A stretch of 64,000 nt of DNA from assembly GCA_022539475.1 (NCBI GenBank), contig VCMS01000229.1:1-64000 (forward strand). The letters run 5' to 3'. The position numbers and the translations under genes were made by a program. Below are positions 10,780-22,121 of this stretch, piece by piece. Source of the DNA: Gracilaria domingensis (taxonomy: Eukaryota > Rhodophyta > Florideophyceae > Gracilariales > Gracilariaceae). Position 1 is the first letter of the stretch. Each line of letters opens with the position of its first letter. A model generated the notes under the pieces. It was given only the letters and a program-made list of their open reading frames with translations, searched no databases and had not been told where the DNA came from.

Positions 10780-11586
10780 CGACAAAGGTAGCCGTAGTTG
10801 CCCTGGCCGACACGATGACTTCATTCTAAGTTCTCTTGCGCAGCTTTCCTGCCATCTATAAGTATTGATTTTGGACCAACACAAGGTCCTAGGGTAAACG
10901 GGTGTTCTAGGTCTGGTGTCGGATCTCAAGATGCATTGCATCTTCCACATAGGACAAAGTTTTCTGATACCTACTCTGTTCTTCGTAGACATTTTGACAA
11001 AATTTGGCGTAGATGGTGTACCTCTTCGGACAAATCTGAGGTCCAATATGGTACATTACTTGACATCAACAGAGACATAAAGAGAGGAAGTTAGATACTC
11101 TTGATAATGTCCTAGTTTGACAGTTTTCCGTCCCAAGAAGGGATAGATTATGTCTTACCATATCATTCCTCAATGGGCTATGTTTTGTCCTTTCTAGGAC
11201 CTCTTATTGTCTGACTTTGAAAGTCATATAGCGTACACATCACGAACCATTTCAGGAGGCCTTGGAGCATCCAAAAAGTAACGATTTTGAACTGATTTTG
11301 GACAGATTTGGTGCTGCGAAAGTCGCACTTTCGAACCTCCTCTCGGACAGATTTGGAACTAATTGGGCCATATAATAACCCTAGTTGGACCAGCTACTTT
11401 TGCACATATTTTGGCCATCTTATGTACGAACTTAGTTGGCCATGTTTCGGCACACATTATGTGCCATTCTTTCGGGACAAATTAGTACACATTTAGACTA
11501 CTTCAGGGACACTTAAATCAGGATCTCTTTGGACCAATTCACGTCCATTTTTGGGCCATATTTAGGTCTTTTACATTGCTTGTAGG
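10780..11586. repeat. Non-coding region with short degenerate repeats
   Basis: No coding sequence is supported. Variants of TTTGGACCA, TTGGGCCATAT and TTGGCCAT recur many times between 10868 and 11570 (for example ATTTTGGACCAACAC, AGTTGGACCAGC, TTGGACCAATTCAC, AATTGGGCCATATAA, TTTGGGCCATATTT). Such clusters resemble the subterminal transposase-binding repeats of CACTA-type elements. The block ends abruptly where gypsy coding begins at 11587. Confidence 0.4.
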
Positions 11587-12066
11587 TTGAATGGAAACTC
11601 CGTGAAGCCGGATATCGATCATGTGCACTTCGTGGGAAGCAATCCGGACACATTCGAAACGTCAGAGTTACCGTCATCATCGGTTGATACCGCTGAGGGT
11701 GACCCTGCTCTGTATGCAGGAAGAGCTCGCGTACCCGCGGCACCGCTTGTTCATGCGTCAAACGGTTCTCCTTTTTCCCCCCCCGGTTGGGTAGGCACCG
11801 CTCCACAGCGTCGTGACGATGGTTTTCGGTTACCCGAGAAGTCGACGTCGACCATCTGTCATTTGTGTTACCGACACGGTCACATATCACTTGCGTGTAT
11901 GTTGCCCGCTTGTGAGATGTCGATTATCCTCGTGCAGTACAAGTCGCTCACGCCAGCTGAGAAATCTCGTGTTCCGAGTGCCTCATATGCAGCCATGAAG
12001 GCCTTTCTAGGCGCCCCTGATACAGGGAAAGGCAAGAAAACCGAAGAAGCTCGGAACCCTGAGTAA
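11587..12066 (+). pseudogene. Gypsy gag C-terminal part with CCHC zinc knuckle
   Basis: The open frame of 159 codons has no clear ATG start (it opens at a TTG). It carries CHLCYRHGHISLAC, an exact Cx2Cx4Hx4C retroviral-type zinc knuckle that binds the element's RNA in the particle. The region before the knuckle is proline/serine-rich linker and the capsid domain is absent, so the copy is cut off at its left end. The frame stops with TAA at 12064. The protease lies downstream in another frame, so a frameshift separates gag from pol. Confidence 0.65.
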
Positions 12067-12290
12067 CACGTTGAAGCGCGCGCACCCGCACGAGAGGGTC
12101 TACCTGGATCCAGGGATGGAAGCAATCCGGCGACTTCCGTTTCGAAAAACTAAGTTCGGGGGTCTCCTCTACGAGAGGGACGTCTTCTGAGCAGAAGTTA
12201 AAGACGCCCAAGGCGCCGAAGCTTCGCTCCCCAGTCCAAATCCTGACAAGAAGGAAGGCTGCAGACGCAGACTGTAAACAGCTCGCTGTT

Positions 12291-15200
12291 TTGCGTCGTC
12301 CATGGATACGTTTCCGTAATCTTTGTATCCCGGATAAAGTCTTGGTTATGGCCAAGAGGAATTATAAGGTTTACGCCGACCTCGGCCTTTCCAACCAGTT
12401 TATGGTTCGACAACTGCCTGTCCTGGACACAAGTGCCGCCCCTAACTTAATCAATTCGGCGATTGTACCCCCGGCACTACGGGCTCTCGTTCGTTCCGGT
12501 CCTTCTCTGGATATTTCGGACGCGAACAATAACCCGTTGAAAACGATTGGTTACATTCCCCTCGTCGTGAGGTTAGACGGTTACGTCGTTCAGCTCGACT
12601 TCATTGTATGCGACTCACTCGCAGCACCGGTTATCCTCGGTTGTGATTTCTGCGACCGCTTTGTCGAAGCGATACGGCCTCGACCGAAAACCGTTGAAAT
12701 GGTGGATGGCTTTACTATCCCGATTGTTCGGAAACCGCTCAAGCGAGCAACCCAGAAGCGGGTACCAATACCTGCCGCTCAGGAAGTAAAGAACATGGAC
12801 CCCGTTTCGACGAAGCTTCGCGTTGCGAAATCGGTTGCAATTCCACCGGAATCCCAGTGCTGGGTCTCGTGTGTATCCAAACAGCACGGAGTGCACGTGG
12901 TCCAACCGTCGGAGTGGTTGTACAACCAACGTCAACTTGCAGTTGCCAACGATGTCGTTTTTATCGAACCCGATGCCCCTTTTAAAGTACTTGTCGCCAA
13001 CTTTGGCAAAACCACGCAGTGGTTAGTCAAAAACCATGTACTGGGCTCAGTTCTGCCTCACCCTAAGGCTCTCGTGCCGACACGGATTCTGATACCGATT
13101 TTTCTCGGCGTCCTAGAACCTAAGGAGGGAGAGGAGCTATCCGAAAATTCGGAAGAAGTCGATACTGCGACGGCAAGCAATGGCGATGATTCGGGTCTCG
13201 AACGTCCGTTAACCACGGATACGAAGGCGCTACCGCCGGGATGCGAGCAGACAGATCCTGTCGAGGAGTTAGAGGAATTGGACTTGAGCCATGTCCCCGG
13301 AACTCATCGGGAGAAACTGAGGGATATGCTCAGGGAGTTTACTCCCATGTGGGATGGTTCCCTTGGACACATAGGGGTCACGGAACACCGTATTGATCTT
13401 CTACCAGGCACACTGCATATTTCACAACACTCATATCAGACAGGCCCGACCGCTCGGGAAGAAGAGAAATCTCAAGTTGAGAAAATGCTGCGAGCAGGTG
13501 TCATTGAGCCCGCCCAGTCTTCATGGGCGTTACCAGTCGTATTGGTCCCGAAGCCGGATGGTTCGTGGCAATTCTGTATCGACTACAGACGACTAAACGC
13601 ACTGACCGTCAAAGACGTTTATCCGATTCCTCGGATGGACGAGTACATTGACTCTCTTGGGAGTGCCTCGGTGTTTACCGCCCTTGACGCCAATTGGGGA
13701 TACTGGAAAGTTCCAATATGGAAGGAAGACCGGGATAAAACGGCTTTCGTCTGTCATCAGGGACTTTTCCGGTTTAATCGGATGCCTTTCGGTCTAACGA
13801 ATGCGCCGGCAACTTTTCAGCGTACGATCGACATTCTCTTAGCGAGATTCAAGTGGCGTACTTGCCTGGTGTATTTGGACGACATACTTGTCTTCTCCAA
13901 TAGTCTGGATGAGCATCTATCCCATATGCGGGAGGCAATGCGCGTATTGTGAGACGCGGGTATAACGGTTAAACTCAGGAAGTGTGAGTTCTTTACCGAC
14001 TCGGTGAAATACTTGGGACACATCATCCGTCTTGGGATGCTCTCAGTCGATGAGGTAAGGGTGAAGTCGCTGAAGGAAGCGCGTCATCCGACAACTCAAA
14101 CGGAGCTCCGATCATTTCTCGGGTTGTGCAACGTTTACCGTCGGTTCGTTCCGAAATTCGCAGATGTTGCGGCACCTCTCAACGCTCTCCTCAGGAAAGG
14201 ACAACCAGTCAAACTGGAACCTTTTGGCGACGCGGGAGCGTCCGCCTTTTCGTCTCTTGTAGACGTTGTTACGTCTCCGCCTGTACTGGCTTTACCCAAA
14301 CCGGGTTTACCATTTGAAGCTGACACTGATGCCAGTAATAACCAGGTCGGTCGTGCACTGTTTCAAACCTCGGAAGATGGCGAACGACATCCAATTGGAT
14401 ATTGGTCTCGTTCCTTGAACGTGCACGAGCGTAATTACTCGGTCTCTGAGAAAGAGTGTCTTGCCGTTGTTTGGGCATTATCAACGTTGAGACCCTATCT
14501 CATGGGAACCCACCCACTTCGTGGTACATACGGACCATTCGTCACTCCGTTGGCTTATGGAGATATGCGAACCTTCGGGCCGCCTCATGCGCTGGCGCCT
14601 CGGACTCTCGGAATTCGATTTCGATGTACGCTACAAGAAGGGGACCTTGAACACTCAGGCCGATGCGCTCTCCCCACTCGGGACCTCTGGTGAAGCAGAG
14701 CGGGTCGATGACCTCGACATACCTTGTTTCATGGTGGAAGACCTCGTGGATGGAGCCGAGTACATTACAGATGACGTATGCGACGACATCTTTGCCGCAG
14801 AAACGGCCGAACCACCGTCTGGTTCATTTGTACCCATTACTCCAGAAGAGTTAATCCGTGAACAACAAGTGAATGCCTTCTGTACGCAGATTTGTGGTCG
14901 ACTCAACGGAGGAATCAAGATACCCTTTTTGATAAACGACAGGGGATTCCTTGTCAGGATGGTTGAATCTAACCCACAAATTGTGGTTCCTCACTCTTTA
15001 CAACAACGAGTGTTGCATCTCTCACACTACGTCAAAGTAGGCGCACACCCAGGGGGCAGGAAACTCTATTTGACTCTCCGACGAGATCTCTATTGGCCAG
15101 CGATGGCGTTCGACTGCTATGCAGTGCGCCGTTCGTGTACGGAATGCGCGCGAAACAACGTCAGCCTTCGACGGTATTCTAAGAAGTTGTCGCTGTTTCC

Positions 15201-16738
15201 AGCTCGCGCTCCCTTGGAGTTCATCGCTATCGATACCATTGGTAAATTTGATCAAGACTGCTCGCGGTAACCGCTTTACCCTAGTTATCACGGACTGGTT
15301 TTCAAAGCTGGTACGGACAGTTCCGTTAAAGCGTATCACTGCTCGCGTGGTCGCGGAGGCTTTCGTCATGCATTGGTTCTTTTCATACGGGCCACCCGTT
15401 CATCTGTTATAAGATAATGGACCGCAATTCACTGCGAAGTTCTTTCAAGACGTCTGCAGAATCTTGGATACCAAGAACGTGTTCACGATAACCTATCATC
15501 CCCAGAGTAATGAGCAGGTTGAAAGGTTTAACCAAACAATGCTGAACGCATTACGATCCTATGTTGCGGATCACCCCAAGAACTGGGACCTGTACACCGA
15601 CGCGATTACTTACGCGTACAACACCCAGGTTCATCGGGTTACCTCGTTATCACCATTCAAGTCGGTTTTATCGAGAAGACCGCCGCCGGTTGCAATAGAA
15701 GCTGAACCGACGCTGTCGACGTACCCGTCGCCGGGGAAGTAAAGGGATGCCTGTAAATCTTGGTCAACGAAGATGGTACCGGTTGCCCGGAAGGCCATGG
15801 ATAAGCGAATTCGACGTCCGCTACCTACAACCCGTAAGGATGACTACGTGTTCGTACGCAAAGAACACTATAATTCTGAAAAGAAACGGCGTCATAAGCT
15901 GTCTCCGATTATGGACGGTCCTTATCGAGTTATTGAAGTCGCTCTCGACAATGTCATACTCGACATTGACAACCAGTATGAACGGATGTCCCGCGACCGC
16001 GTTACGCTCGCGCCTAATCCAAACGTGGAGTTGTCTACTGGCCCTACCGCTTCAGGTGACCCTACACAGGAGGACCTTGCTTCTACGGACGTTGCACCAC
16101 AGCGCCCTGCTGTTCTTCCGCACCCGGATCGAGGTTTAACTGATCTACCTTTGGAAGGTTACTATCAAATACGAGATAATACCACCGATACTCGAGAAGT
16201 TTCGAGCGACTCTACTCGGGCTAACCCACCCACCCATATCCTGACGGAACCCGTGGCTCCGCCTAAGGAGGGGAAGGGTGATGCTGATCCGATCGCTAAC
16301 GATGTTCCGGCGTCGCACGGTTCTCCAGGTAATGGAACGGATGCCACGTTGGCTGATAATGGTGTTGCGCGGCGCGGAGATACCAGAACTGGTGATACTA
16401 CCAACCCTCAGGTGGAGGACCGTTCGCCAATGACGGAATCTCGTGGACAGGAGACGGCTTGCACGTCGCGTAACGCTACTGCAGCGATAAACGCGCCTGA
16501 AGCCAGTGCTGTTGACACCGGACAACTGGCTAATAACAATCCAGGTACGCCGAAGCCGGCAGCGTCTCGACAGGACTCCTCGCGCCCGTCGCGCATCGCT
16601 AACGCCGCTTCCTCGGAAGACCAAGCTGTTAAAGAAGTTTCCGCTGATCCGAAGTCGCCGTCGAACGCGGAAGATAGTGGGAACTTTGAAGATATCGAAT
16701 CCGATCCTGCATGGTTGGCTCTGTGGACTCCAGAGTAA
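12291..16738 (+). pseudogene. Gypsy pol: protease, RT, RNase H, integrase (disabled)
   Basis: Protease: VLDTSAAPNLI (active-site variant DTSA) and ILGCDF. Reverse transcriptase: FCIDYRRLNALT, NRMPFGLTNAPATF and YLDDILVFS (catalytic YLDD near 13876). RNase H: FEADTDASNNQVG, then HTDHSSLRWL. Integrase: HH..CTEC zinc finger (about 15020-15150), IAIDTIG, DNGPQF and VERFNQT, giving the D,D,E triad, and an SH3-like end DGPYRVIEV. Breaks: TGA at 13950 (CGA-to-TGA compatible); a 4-bp duplication (ACCCACCCACTT near 14510) that shifts frame in RNase H; a frameshift near 15245; TAA at 15410 just before DNGPQF; TAA at 15740. The tail (16030-16738) is an acidic, proline/serine-rich extension. Confidence 0.85.
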
Positions 16739-16827
16739 CATGGATATCATGGATGATGATTACCCCTTGGGCACTTTGCGTCTTACGCATTTGAAGTGAT
16801 CCACGTCGTGGAGATACCGTTGGCACG

Positions 16828-17346
16828 GTGCGCCTGTCTGATATACACAACAGGCGCGCCGCCGTACTGTCCGGCTGTGGTACAGGAACGCGCGCTGCGC
16901 ACATGCACGGTTGTGACGTGGACTCTCTGCATCGAGATTTCATATCGCGTTCACGAACGAACTGCCAATATCGGCGCTGTGCAGTGTGCGGCACTCTGAA
17001 AAATCTCAATTTTTTGAGTTGCCAACCGCTCACGGTGTCCTCGCGTGGCACGCGCATCGCCTGCAACGGTGCGCGCAATTTAATTACCGATTTTTTGGCT
17101 TGCCACGGTGCGTGGACTCCGGCGCAAACGGATGGCGTGGCACATGGACACTTGGCACCTTCGCCCGCCCAATCGGGAACGCTTGCACAAGCACACGTGG
17201 CGGAGTGCACGGCCAATGATATTGCGTTGCACTCCGTATGCACGGACAACCGCCGTGACAATCCAACGACCCACGTGGCGTTTTGTCGCACCAATGGCAT
17301 TCAAGTGCACAATCCCCGTGGCCGGGTAAACCGCCTCCATGCGTAA
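16828..17346 (+). other. Cys/His-rich open frame downstream of pol, uncertain
   Basis: This is a 172-codon open frame between pol and the chromodomain ORF. It includes a CQYRRCAVCG stretch and many Thr/Ala/Asn residues. It could be a third retrotransposon gene or just an open stretch in GC-rich DNA. Frames on the opposite strand are also open here, which weakens the coding claim. No family was recognised. Confidence 0.25.
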
Positions 17347-17687
17347 TGGGTGTCCTTGAAGTGAGTAAGCTCCGAGAACCGTCAACCTCGTGAAGCCGAG
17401 TGTACCGCTTTATCGTCGTTACCACCGTTCGTCGGTTTGGGAATCGTTGTTCACCAACGGAACATCGTTGAACTCAGGAGGTTGAGGACTGTTCGTTGCA
17501 ATTCGTTATACGAAGTTTGGGAATACCCAAGTGGAGCTACTGTACTGCCGTCAGGACGGATGTTCGCGAAGCTCGCGTGTCTGACAAAACGCTAAGCCGT
17601 TGCGGAAGCCTCCACTGCGGAGTTGTTCTACGCTCTGGAAGTGAGTCGCTCAACGTCTTAAGGTGTTCTCAGTTACTGATTTGAGCC

Positions 17688-17921
17688 ATGGTTAATCCAG
17701 AAGTGGATGTTCACTCGCAAGAGTACGTCGTGGATCGAATCGCGCGGCATGTCGCAGGTCCCGATGGGAGGTTTCGTTACCAAATCCGCTGGTACGGATA
17801 CCCTCCAGAAGAGGATACGTAAGAACCAATCGAGCATTTACCTCGCTCAAAGGTAATCGCATATCACCGGCGTTCGCGTACAACTCCTCCCTCATACCTG
17901 GACTGTGCCCAGGTGGGATAA
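17688..17921 (+). pseudogene. Chromodomain ORF with stop at the conserved Trp
   Basis: ATG 17688 opens a short frame: YVVDRIARHVAGPDGRFRYQ, then IRWYGYPPEEDT, TAA (17820), EPIEHL. This matches the chromodomain pattern (Y.V..I..H....G...Y..KW.GY..EE.TWEP...L), with the stop exactly at the Trp of TWEP. Continuing through the stop, the frame runs to TAA at 17919 (about 76 codons plus stop). Chromoviral integrases use such domains to target histone marks. Here it lies about 0.95 kb past the integrase frame, so it is either a separate ORF or a detached integrase C-terminus. TGG to TAA needs two changes, so decay is not recent. Confidence 0.65.
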
Positions 17922-18255
17922 CTCGCGACCGAGCATGTGTGTTCGCGGTGGTATCCGCGCGGCGGAGTAATCGAGTTGGAGTTGTTGCTACTGGTTGCTT
18001 CGAGAGAATCTTGTGGGATGAAGAAGAAGCAAATTCCGAATTATCGGAGGAACGGAATTAACGGTAATGAAGTAACAGAAGTTCATGAAGTAAGAAGTAA
18101 GAAAAATCGATGACGATGGTTTCAGGAAGTGGAAGAAGAAGAAAGAAGATCTATCACTGCAATTCAGTTTTACCACAAGTCTGGTTCTATGATGATATGT
18201 GCTATTTGCCTAGCTATAGGGATCACGAGAGGTCGTTGCTCCCCTCGTGGGGTTC
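17922..18255. other. Spacer between convergent frames
   Basis: I see no gene here. It separates the plus-strand chromodomain ORF from the end of the antisense frame. Confidence 0.4.
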
Positions 18256-20112
18256 TTACATCCCCGTCGATGGCCCGGCACCTCCCGGATTGGTGGGACC
18301 ATCCTGGTTCAGGGAAAGCGAAGGGTAGCTCTGCGCAGCTAACGCCAGCATCTGGCCGATATCCGTCATCACCGGTGGAATCGGGACGCCCATCTGGGTG
18401 AGCTGGTTTCGCAACGCAGCAGCCAGCAGATCAACCGCCCCAGTCGGCGTGATGTTCCAACCAGGTGGAGCGCTACCCCCGCTTGCTCCCGTCGTTGGGA
18501 TAACCTGCAAGTTACTCTCCGGCGTCGGTTGCACCCCCTCTCCAGGATTCATTGGCTCGCTATCCACCATCGGATGGTACCCGCTGTCTCGGGCATAGTA
18601 ACTGTCGGAGAACATGAACCCGACAGGGTGATCACTCGGCACGCCACGAGGCACTTGCTTCAAGGCGCGTGTTTCCGCGAAGTCGGTCACGGTCCCCTCC
18701 CAAGAGTTGAAGTATACGAAGTCTTCAGCCCCTGAATATCGTCTACCTGGCGACTTATCGAAGCGCGTACGCTGACCCGGTGGAATGTTCTCGGGCGGTA
18801 CCTTGTTCCAATCGATATCATCGATGACGTCGAGCAGGTACAGCAATTCATCCACGTTGGTAGAGGAACCGAGAGCGGTTTGTAAATCGACTTGTCGGAT
18901 GAGCTGCCTCAACTTCGGGGGAAGGTACCAAATACGGCACTGGTCGTAGACTTCCCGGAGGGTGAACGCGGCAACGCGGGCAGCCCATTCGCACACCATC
19001 TGGGCCCAGTAACCGAACTTCGGATCCGCAATCATGCGGGAGCCAACGTATGCAATGCAGGGAGGACACTCCGCGAAACAACCGCGTAAAACCTCAAGGT
19101 TGCTCCACAACGGAGGAATTGGGACGTAACGACCCCGTAGTGCGTCATTTCGCGGACTTTCGACTTCGGAATTCGTGTAAGGTACGAAGAACCGGAACCG
19201 GGATCGCCACTTCCTTTCACTTCAGACGCGGTCGCTGAAGGTCTCCTCGCCAGAAGGGCGTCGCATGAAGCGGAACTATGCTCGCAGAATCGGTTGGTTG
19301 AGTAACATATCCGGATCCATCGGAGCATTCGGGTCAATCTTCGTCGGATCGAAGGCAGCGAGATTTGCTCCATAGGTGATTTCACCGTAAGTTCGGTATC
19401 GGGAGAGATCGAACCCGTACTCGGGCTGTATCATTTCTGGTGGGTTGTAAGCACGGTTCATTCGGAAGTAAGAAAGACGCGCCATACCTGCGCGAGCTTC
19501 GTCAAGCGTCTCGTACCATCTGCCGGTTCTTTTTCTGTCGAGGAAGTGTGGTGCCACCGCAATGCAGATTCTCCAATCCCAGGAGGTCACCATGTCTCGT
19601 GTCAAACCGCCTGGCAGTGTGTCGTCTTCCGTGTAGGAATTGATGAGGTCTTCATCCTTCACCGCTTGAGGGTGGAACCAGGAAGCTCTGGAATACGCCT
19701 AACCGCCGTCTAGTCGCGAGTCTCGCACGAGGAGCGATTCGCGTGTGATCCATCCCGGCGCGTGCGCCGTAACCGGTATAGCTCTAGAGGAGTTTCAAGC
19801 CGATACCGCGGCGACGTTCATAGCTGACGTAGCCGGCTGCTAACTTCCGTGTGGCAGCGGGGCTGTGGCGAAACCGCCGAAGTATCCTGCTCCTGCAGAG
19901 GAAGGTCCGGCACGGGAGGGAACAAAAGACTGGCTGGGACCTCCTGAGGAAGGGAAAGCGCTGTCGTTGGAATTCGGATTCATGGAAAGAGCGACCTCTC
20001 GCGTTGCTTGATCGTTCGGAATGTCGAAGTTTGCAGGAGGCGTGTGTTCATTTGAGAGTGTATCGCTGTCGAGCGTTGGTTTTCTTGGTCGCGGGATGTC
20101 CGAGTAACTCAT
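18256..20112 (-). pseudogene. Antisense ORF of the gypsy element, unrecognised protein
   Basis: This is one continuous minus-strand frame of about 618 codons from ATG 20112 (MSYSDIPRP) to 18256. It is interrupted only by nonsense codons: TAG 19842, TGA 19797, TAG 19701, TAG 19278 and TGA 19224 (first base of each on the minus strand). The frame never shifts. Protein-like blocks are YSRASWFHPQAV, SWDWRICIAV, PEYGFDLSRYRTYGE, RGCFAECPPCIAYVGSRM and DELLYLLDVIDDIDW. A diverged copy with the same block order lies at 34.0-35.7 kb, which argues strongly for real coding. It has no zinc knuckle and no enzyme motif. It lies between pol and the polypurine tract/3' LTR, like the antisense ORFs reported for some plant gypsy families (Grande, Retand), though I see no sequence likeness to them. 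Function unknown. Confidence 0.7.
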
Positions 20113-20174
20113 GACTGAGCTTATATATTCTCGAAAACGAGGTGGTGATGTCGCCGACACCGTGTTCCTCGACG

Positions 20175-20186
20175 TAAGGAGGGGGA
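20175..20186 (+). promoter_or_regulatory. Polypurine tract (plus-strand primer)
   Basis: AAGGAGGGGGA lies immediately before the TG of the 3' LTR at 20187. The second locus has AGAAGGGGGA in the same place (35811-35820). Both are typical polypurine tracts for second-strand synthesis. Confidence 0.65.
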
Positions 20187-21168
20187 TGTGTAGAGCAATC
20201 GCGATTACGCGTTTGTGACGTGTTCCGTCTCATAACACCTCGGATTTCCGAGTTGCCTCTACAGCAAGGTTATGAATTTAAGTGGCATTCTGACACCATA
20301 TAGCATGGTGGCACCCAATGGGTTTGATGGAATGGTAACTGGTTGTGGCAGTGGATCACGTATACGCGTGTATGGTTTGGCTCTGTTACAGAGAAAATTG
20401 GATTGGTTATTAGAATTAGTGTCCGCCGAGGCAGGTCTGCACAAGTGCAACACGTGTGTGGCTCTGCCGTATTTTGCACTACCTATTTTAATTATTTAGT
20501 TTAATTTGTGGAAACCTACTTAGGTGATGGCGACCTCGCCGTCACCAGCACAAACTAAACTCAACCTTGTCCGCGGCTCTGACTTGAGCGCCTGCGCGTA
20601 GTGCACAACTCCGCGAGGAAGGTCACCGCGTACGGCTTCGCTTATTTCATCCCCAAGGGAGCACTCAGGTACTCTGATCTAACGCTACGTTTTTCTTCGG
20701 ACTTTGTTCGCACATTTACTTGCAGCTGTCTGCTACTCTGGTGTTCAGGTATTGTATCGACTCTGTATAGAGGTCTGCCGCGTGGGCTCAATACACATCG
20801 TCACCCTCGGCCCGGGTCTGTTGCCGCTTGTCGCACGACCCCGCCCTCGGGTTTGTCCCTTTTTCTTTTCTTTCCATTCCCCTTTTTCCCATCCGTTTCC
20901 CTATCTTTCCCTCTTTTTCGAGGCACCTTGTCGACCTGGATTTCTCCCCTTCCGCCTCCGATCAGAGATCTCCGACTTTCGGACGTTTGCTTACAGATCC
21001 CTTCTTGGCGATTCCCGCCGTCACCTTCGTGGTATTTTCGAAGTACGGGCGGATTTACATCCGCGCTATCCGTATATGGAGGGCTATTCTGCTGAGTTTA
21101 CCTCCCAAGGGAGCAAGGATTCGAGCATCTTCAATGTCATTTCTCCCAAGTGGGATTTGCACTACACA
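20187..21168 (+). repeat. Gypsy 3' LTR (about 982 bp)
   Basis: It begins TGTGTAGAGCAA after the polypurine tract. A matching inverted end CTACACA closes at 21168, which sets the proposed right border. The middle holds a block shared with the LTR at 35.8-36.7 kb (CGGCTCTGACTTGAGCGCC versus CGGCTCTAACTATTTCGCC, then CGCGAGGAAGGT versus CGCGGAGCGAGT). The downstream half is pyrimidine-rich. The right end is inferred, because no 5' LTR is present to compare. Confidence 0.5.
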
Positions 21169-21487
21169 GATCCGTGCCGGCAGCGCGGTACGTTTTGTTG
21201 TTCTTCAAATGGCAAGCTCACACTCCGTTCACTTTGATAAGAATTAAATTCAGGGAACGGAACTCAGCAGACCTCCAGCATCTCGTGCAACAGAGGAGGG
21301 CAGAAGTAATGTTCGATAAAGAACGATAGGACCAAGACAGTCTCGTTATGCACCGAAACAAAGGCGTACATCTCAATGCAAAAGAAGAGTATCAAATAGT
21401 GCCCAGGATTCTACTTCTGCCCCCAAAGCTTGTCGGGAATGCATTGGTTTCAAACAATAAGTCGAAAAGTTAGAGACGGCAATAAAT

Positions 21488-22052
21488 GTGCTTCAAACTC
21501 AAGTTGTCAGACGTTGGGATGATGAGCCAAGATTGGAAGAGATTCAACGTCCGAAGCTTGATTCAGAACGTTGCGCAAACCTGAAGTGGCAAGAAGAAGT
21601 AATCAAACTACCAAAGATCCTGAATCAACACATTTCATGTGGGGAACGTAATGCACAATCTAATGACGATGCTGTATTGGTTAGAAAAGTATGAACAAGT
21701 TTTCATCTGCTTTGCTGAACTTTTCAATGATACTAACATACTACAATACGCATTTCAGAACGCGGAAACTGGAAGGATGCGTAAGAAAGCGTTTGAGTTT
21801 GGCTTCAAATATCGTTTGAAAATTGCAATTCCTGACAGCTACTGTTTCTTATTGATAACTGGAGTATGTTAATTTATATGTTTCTAACGAATTTCTGAAC
21901 AGTTCGAAGGAATTGGCATCATTGCTGCGTTTTCGGACAGCACATATGAAGATTCGAAGCTTGTGAGAGAGGCTGCGGCTTATATGCTGAGGTGCGATTT
22001 GTCCGATGAATCTCTTTCATTGGTCCTGTCGCAATTTGTTAAGGTGCTGTAG
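21488..22052 (+). pseudogene. Fragment of a spliced helical gene (solenoid-like), decayed
   Basis: Two exon-like stretches join across a 39-nt intron (21864-21902: GTATGT, CTAAC branch motif, ACAG). Exon 1 ends in phase 0 with IPDSYCFLLITG. Exon 2 reads FEGIGIIAAFSDSTYEDSKL to TAG at 22050. The amphipathic helices resemble ARM/HEAT-type repeats, but the family is not recognised. Upstream, 21488-21640, coding character switches frame. The fragment ends about 70 bp before the solo LTR. Similar-looking remains (22783-23208) lie on the other side, so the two may be halves of one gene. Confidence 0.4.
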
Positions 22053-22121
22053 AGAAATGCATTATGAAATGTTCCAGATATGTATCTGGATCTCGATGGT
22101 TTTGGGACCCAGGAGGAGTAC

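Larger units (their letters stand above)
11587..21168 (+). mobile_element. 5'-truncated Ty3/gypsy (chromovirus-like) LTR retrotransposon
   Basis: The order is nucleocapsid zinc knuckle, PR-RT-RNase H-integrase, an unrecognised stretch, a chromodomain ORF, a long antisense frame, a polypurine tract (20175-20186) and the 3' LTR (20187-21168). RT before integrase gives the Ty3/gypsy order. The 5' LTR and the capsid part of gag are missing: upstream of 11587 I find no copy of the LTR. The copy is dead, with frameshifts and nonsense codons throughout. A related 3' end (antisense frame plus LTR) recurs at 34.0-36.7 kb. Confidence 0.75.

Noticed and set aside
16145..16750. Minus-strand frame opposite the gypsy pol tail
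   Set aside because: It mirrors the low-complexity acidic tail of pol on the plus strand and has no copy or motif, unlike the antisense frame at 18256-20112.
20601..21247. Open plus-strand frames in the gypsy LTR
   Set aside because: They are Phe/Ser/Pro-rich because of a pyrimidine tract and lie wholly within the LTR; not coding.
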